This document shows positions 60,823 through 64,000 of a stretch of DNA of 64,000 nucleotides, piece by piece; positions within the stretch are counted from its first letter, which is position 1, and each line of letters begins with the position of its first letter. The DNA comes from Lycorma delicatula (Eukaryota; Arthropoda; Insecta; Hemiptera; Fulgoridae). The notes under the pieces are model-generated. The model saw nothing but the letters and a program-made list of their open reading frames with translations. It was not told where the DNA came from and ran no database searches. The position numbers and the translations under genes were made by a program. Location of the stretch: positions 76,447,189 to 76,511,188 of the forward strand of contig NC_134455.1 in assembly GCF_047948215.1 (NCBI RefSeq), in the 5' to 3' direction.

Positions 60823-62076
60823 AACATTTAAAATTAGATTTGCAACTTAAACAAACTTATCAATGATTACTGACTTTTTTATTACCTTTCTAAAGCTTAT
60901 TCAATTTTTAAAATTATCTACCAATTGAAAGCAACACTTATCCTCCAGTAAAAATAAAAATAACCTGTACGAGGCATAGTTACTTATAAACAAAGTGGTA
61001 ATTTTATTTAAAAGCAAGAAATATTAATTAACGAGGAAGGGTAAAAGAATACTGTTCTGAAACTTGGAAAGCTTTGATATACGTAGTCGATTTAAAGGTC
61101 TATTGCCGATTTTTACCTTAGTAAATTACTTTATACATTTGAATGTCTCAGTCAAAAAAACAAAAAAAAAAAACGTTATCCTGTATGATTTGTAAAGAGG
61201 TAAGACAATTTTAAAATGTACTGAAATATTGTACATTTAGTAGTAGAAAAATGAATTCATCGTTTGTTTATTCGTAAGTACAAGTGATTGGAGAATATAG
61301 TAATTCCTTGCTTTCGTTTTTGAGATTTTTGAGGCCAAATTTTATGCATCTCTACATCTTATTTTATATGTAAGGAAATTACATTTTAAGTGAGTGGTAT
61401 TTTTGTAACTCTCATAAACAAAACGCAAAGAAAATTCAATTTCACCCCTATCCCAACGTGCGACCGAAAGTAATACCGTACTTTTCTTTGAAAAGACGGC
61501 AGAAAAAAAAACTAAAACAACGAGGGTTGTGTTATCTGTCAGGACTTGTAATATAGTTAGTTTCTAAGCCAATCGATCAGTTTACTTCTTTACAGGAGAA
61601 AAAAACTTGAATTGTGCTGGCTATTTCATATTAAATCTAATAAATAAAAAGGTAAATACGATTCTTGTCGTTTCTCTTCAAAAACGATTCTTGAAATAAT
61701 TGTTAATTATTCATTTATACGTGCAGGTAAAAATATTAATTTATTATATTAAAATATTCTATTTTTTAATATGAAAAACATCTAACTTAAGTATAAATAT
61801 TGACTTAAAACAACAATAATATTCTGCCATAATTATTATTTTAATTGCAATTATTGTTATCATATTTAACAGTCTACTAAATAACTAACGCCACAGTAAT
61901 ATTTACATAAGCGTACAAATGTGTATGAGAGTGCGTGGGGTTGATGACTGCATGGAATTTTGTCAGGAAATTTGTTATGATAATACACAATGTTTATGAT
62001 GAATAACTAACTTTATACACACTAAAACATGCGCGTACACATTATACATAGATATAAACACGCATATATATATATA

Positions 62077-62107
<31 letters not shown>

Positions 62108-62356
62108 CATAATTGAATTGTTTTTGACATAGACATTTCGAAATAGGAATTCGTGTTTATACTAATGATGAAAATGTTCTGAAAATGGACAAATAGTTAT
62201 TATTATTAACATTAAAAAGCGAGCAAAATTAATTAATGTTTTACAAAAGTAAACTGTACATCATTTTTCGTAACTTCTTATTGTACTTAATTAATAAAAA
62301 TTCCAAATTTCAATTATTTCAGAATTTTTTAAAATTATTAATTTATATAAAAAATT
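60823..62356. other. AT-rich filler with a (TA)n tract
   Basis: It holds an interrupted TA tract at 62063-62106. A more balanced segment lies at 61430-61620 (CCCTATCCCAACGTGCGACC) with no identifiable function. Confidence 0.5.
62063..62106. repeat. (TA)n microsatellite, interrupted
   Basis: Two TA runs separated by TTTA. Confidence 0.9.
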
Positions 62357-62454
62357 AGAACCTTTAAATTTAAAGGTTCTTCTAGCCTTTATAAAGGTTA
62401 GAAGAACCACAAATCCATAGGATTTGTGGTCCACAAGAAGAACAAGTCCACAAG
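62357..62454. repeat. Chain of overlapping palindromes
   Basis: Four self-complementary units follow one another and share arms. The first is a perfect 24-bp palindrome at 62357-62380 (AGAACCTTTAAA and its complement). Next is a 34-base hairpin at 62375-62408 (GGTTCTTCTAGCCTTT, AT, AAAGGTTAGAAGAACC) with one mismatch. Then ACCACAAATCC/GGATTTGTGGT at 62406-62430 has 11-bp perfect arms, and TTGTGG-T-CCACAA lies at 62424-62436. TCCACAAG is then repeated at 62430-62437 and 62447-62454. Confidence 0.9.
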
Positions 62455-62554
62455 TTGAAAAAACAAATGTTTTTCCAACGGTAAAACTAATAGAAACAAA
62501 ATTTGTTTTTGAAATTTGAAGTTTTAGAAAATAAAATAATTAAAAGAACAAATA

Positions 62555-63237
62555 AATTAGAATATCCGGGAAAAGTAATAGCACCAAATGTTTTGGAAAA
62601 ATAAGGAATGAAAACTAGAGTAATAAAAATGCAAATGTCTTTTCATTTAACAAAAATCTTATATAACAAAAAATCCTTTTCAAAAAATGCTTAGACATTA
62701 CAGAACAGTTATTTTACCAGAAACCCTATACGGAGCGGAATGTTTGCAAAAGTTTTCAGAAATTAATATAACTAAAATGGAGAAGATAATATTAAGAAAA
62801 ATTCACGGCCCTAAAATCGTTAATGAAGAATATAAAATCTCAGAAGAAATTTACTGAAATTAAGAAATAATAGAAAGTACAATGAAAAAAGAAGACATAA
62901 ATTTTATGGACATCTATACAGAATGGATAGGAACAGACTAACTTACAGTTACTAAGTAACTAAGAAATTGTTTACATACTTTGAAAACAGAAAAACAAAG
63001 ATTGTATGGTTTAAAGAAGTTGACAAGGATTTAAAAGTATTAAATATCTCAGAGAAAGTTATTGAAAATAGAAACATATTTATGAAACAAATAGATGAAT
63101 CTAAATTTCCAGAAAAGCCGATAACCAGAAATGAAAAATCAAAATTGAATAAAGAGAAAAGAGAAAAACACTGAGAAAGAATGAAACAATTTTGGAAAAG
63201 GAGTAAGAAGTCTAAAGCTGTGCAACCTGATCCTTAA
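62555..63237 (+). pseudogene. LINE reverse-transcriptase C-terminal relic
   Basis: Translation across several frameshifts gives the region C-terminal to the polymerase core of a non-LTR retrotransposon: YPGKVIAPNVLEK, MQMSFHLTKILYNKKSFSKN, RHYRTVILPETLYGAECL, KMEKIILRKIHGPKIVNEEY, HKFYGHLYRMDRNRLT. A basic end follows with LNISEKVIENRNIF and ERMKQFWKRSKKSK, stopping near 63237. In intact elements the last blocks close ORF2. The polymerase and endonuclease domains are not present, so this is a 5'-truncated, mutated copy. The clade is not certain; it is clearly different from the jockey-like relic at 33895. Confidence 0.75.
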
Positions 63238-64000
63238 ATGATCCAATCGAAAGAAAATATTTCTATAATCTTTTTCACCTGAAAAATATTTGTAAAAAAA
63301 TTAAAAATAAATCTAATATAAACTAATGCTGTTGGTATAATACTAAATGAATGACGTATCTTGAGGGATATCGCACGAGCTTGATGCTGTTTCCTATTAC
63401 TTCCTTTGATAAGAAAACAGTTGAATTCCATGTCAGTATAACATTTTCTAATCATTTTTTCTAACACATAATATTATGTAAAAATTTTAACTTATATTTG
63501 TTTAATGGGAAATTGAAGTAACAGTTTAAAAAAAATAATAATAATTCCAGCTGCGAAGTTGATAAATTAAAAATTATTTGTAGTTTAAATAACTGTTGTT
63601 AATGTTAAATAATATCAATATATACTTATAAGTCAATTACCAATATTAATGAGGAAATTATTAAGGTAAGGTAAAAAGTAAAATTTTAAGCTGCCATTAA
63701 ACACTATGTAATTTTTAGATTTTATCTAGTATTTAATAAATTTAAATGAGAGTTTGATTAAATTTATATTGACATATTTCAGTCGTAATTTTGGAAAATA
63801 TATATCCTTTATTTTATTTTTCATAGTACTAATATAAAATACCTTGTGGTACAGATTTAAAAATGGGCGAATTTATGATAAGTTGTTATTAAAGAAATAA
63901 ATGGTTCCAGTTTTCAGTTATTTACTGTTTAATTCTAGAACATGGGATTAATTCTAGAAATCATTAAAATGCCTATGAGTCGATGTAATCGAACTAAAAC
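63238..64000. other. AT-rich filler
   Basis: Nothing recognisable up to the window end; no long A tail is visible directly after the LINE relic. Confidence 0.55.

Overview
This window looks like a piece of a large, strongly AT-rich insect nuclear genome, not a bacterial, viral or organellar sequence. The evidence is splice-site-bounded coding sequence, a long CAG/CAA-encoded polyglutamine tract, a CpG-rich promoter-like block, many (TA)n/(CA)n/(GT)n microsatellites, tRNA-derived SINEs, and decayed LINE and mariner-like transposons. The SINE and transposon style suggests a hemipteran, but I cannot fix the species from sequence alone.

Only one real host gene is convincing. It lies on the minus strand near 54.6-55.4 kb. 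A coding exon (first ATG at 55131, splice donor after 54604, phase 0) encodes a Pro/Ser/Gln-rich protein N-terminus with 45 uninterrupted glutamines, in the style of an insect transcriptional regulator. A good splice acceptor at 55415-55416 and a CpG- and pyrimidine-rich block at about 56.0-56.76 kb suggest an upstream non-coding first exon and promoter. I found no later exon of this gene in the 54.6 kb to its left, so that stretch is probably one very long intron. The sequence right of 56.8 kb would be upstream flank.

The rest is mobile-element debris in AT-rich filler. SINE family A (9 copies) has a tRNA-like head, a common body and at least three different 3' tails. SINE family B (6 copies or fragments) also has a tRNA-like head, and one copy carries one of family A's tails. 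A longer composite repeat of roughly 0.9-1 kb (family R, 5 copies) occurs at 0.2, 3.8, 9.2, 12.6 and 20.5 kb, some with SINEs joined to it. Decayed protein-coding transposons are two mariner/Tc1-type transposase relics (1.9 and 37.1 kb), a jockey-like LINE 3' end (33.9 kb) and another LINE reverse-transcriptase C-terminus (62.6 kb).

Elements recognised by symmetry are a 1.1 kb unit with 180-bp inverted arms (28.2-29.3 kb) and a small MITE-like unit (45.1-45.3 kb). Two GC-rich islands of unknown origin lie at 23.9 and 31.4 kb, and a chain of overlapping palindromes sits at 62.36-62.45 kb. No rRNA, intact tRNA, CRISPR array or complete transposon was found. The most interesting system here is the modular SINE set: one body combined with several 3' ends, and one 3' end shared between two unrelated tRNA-like heads.
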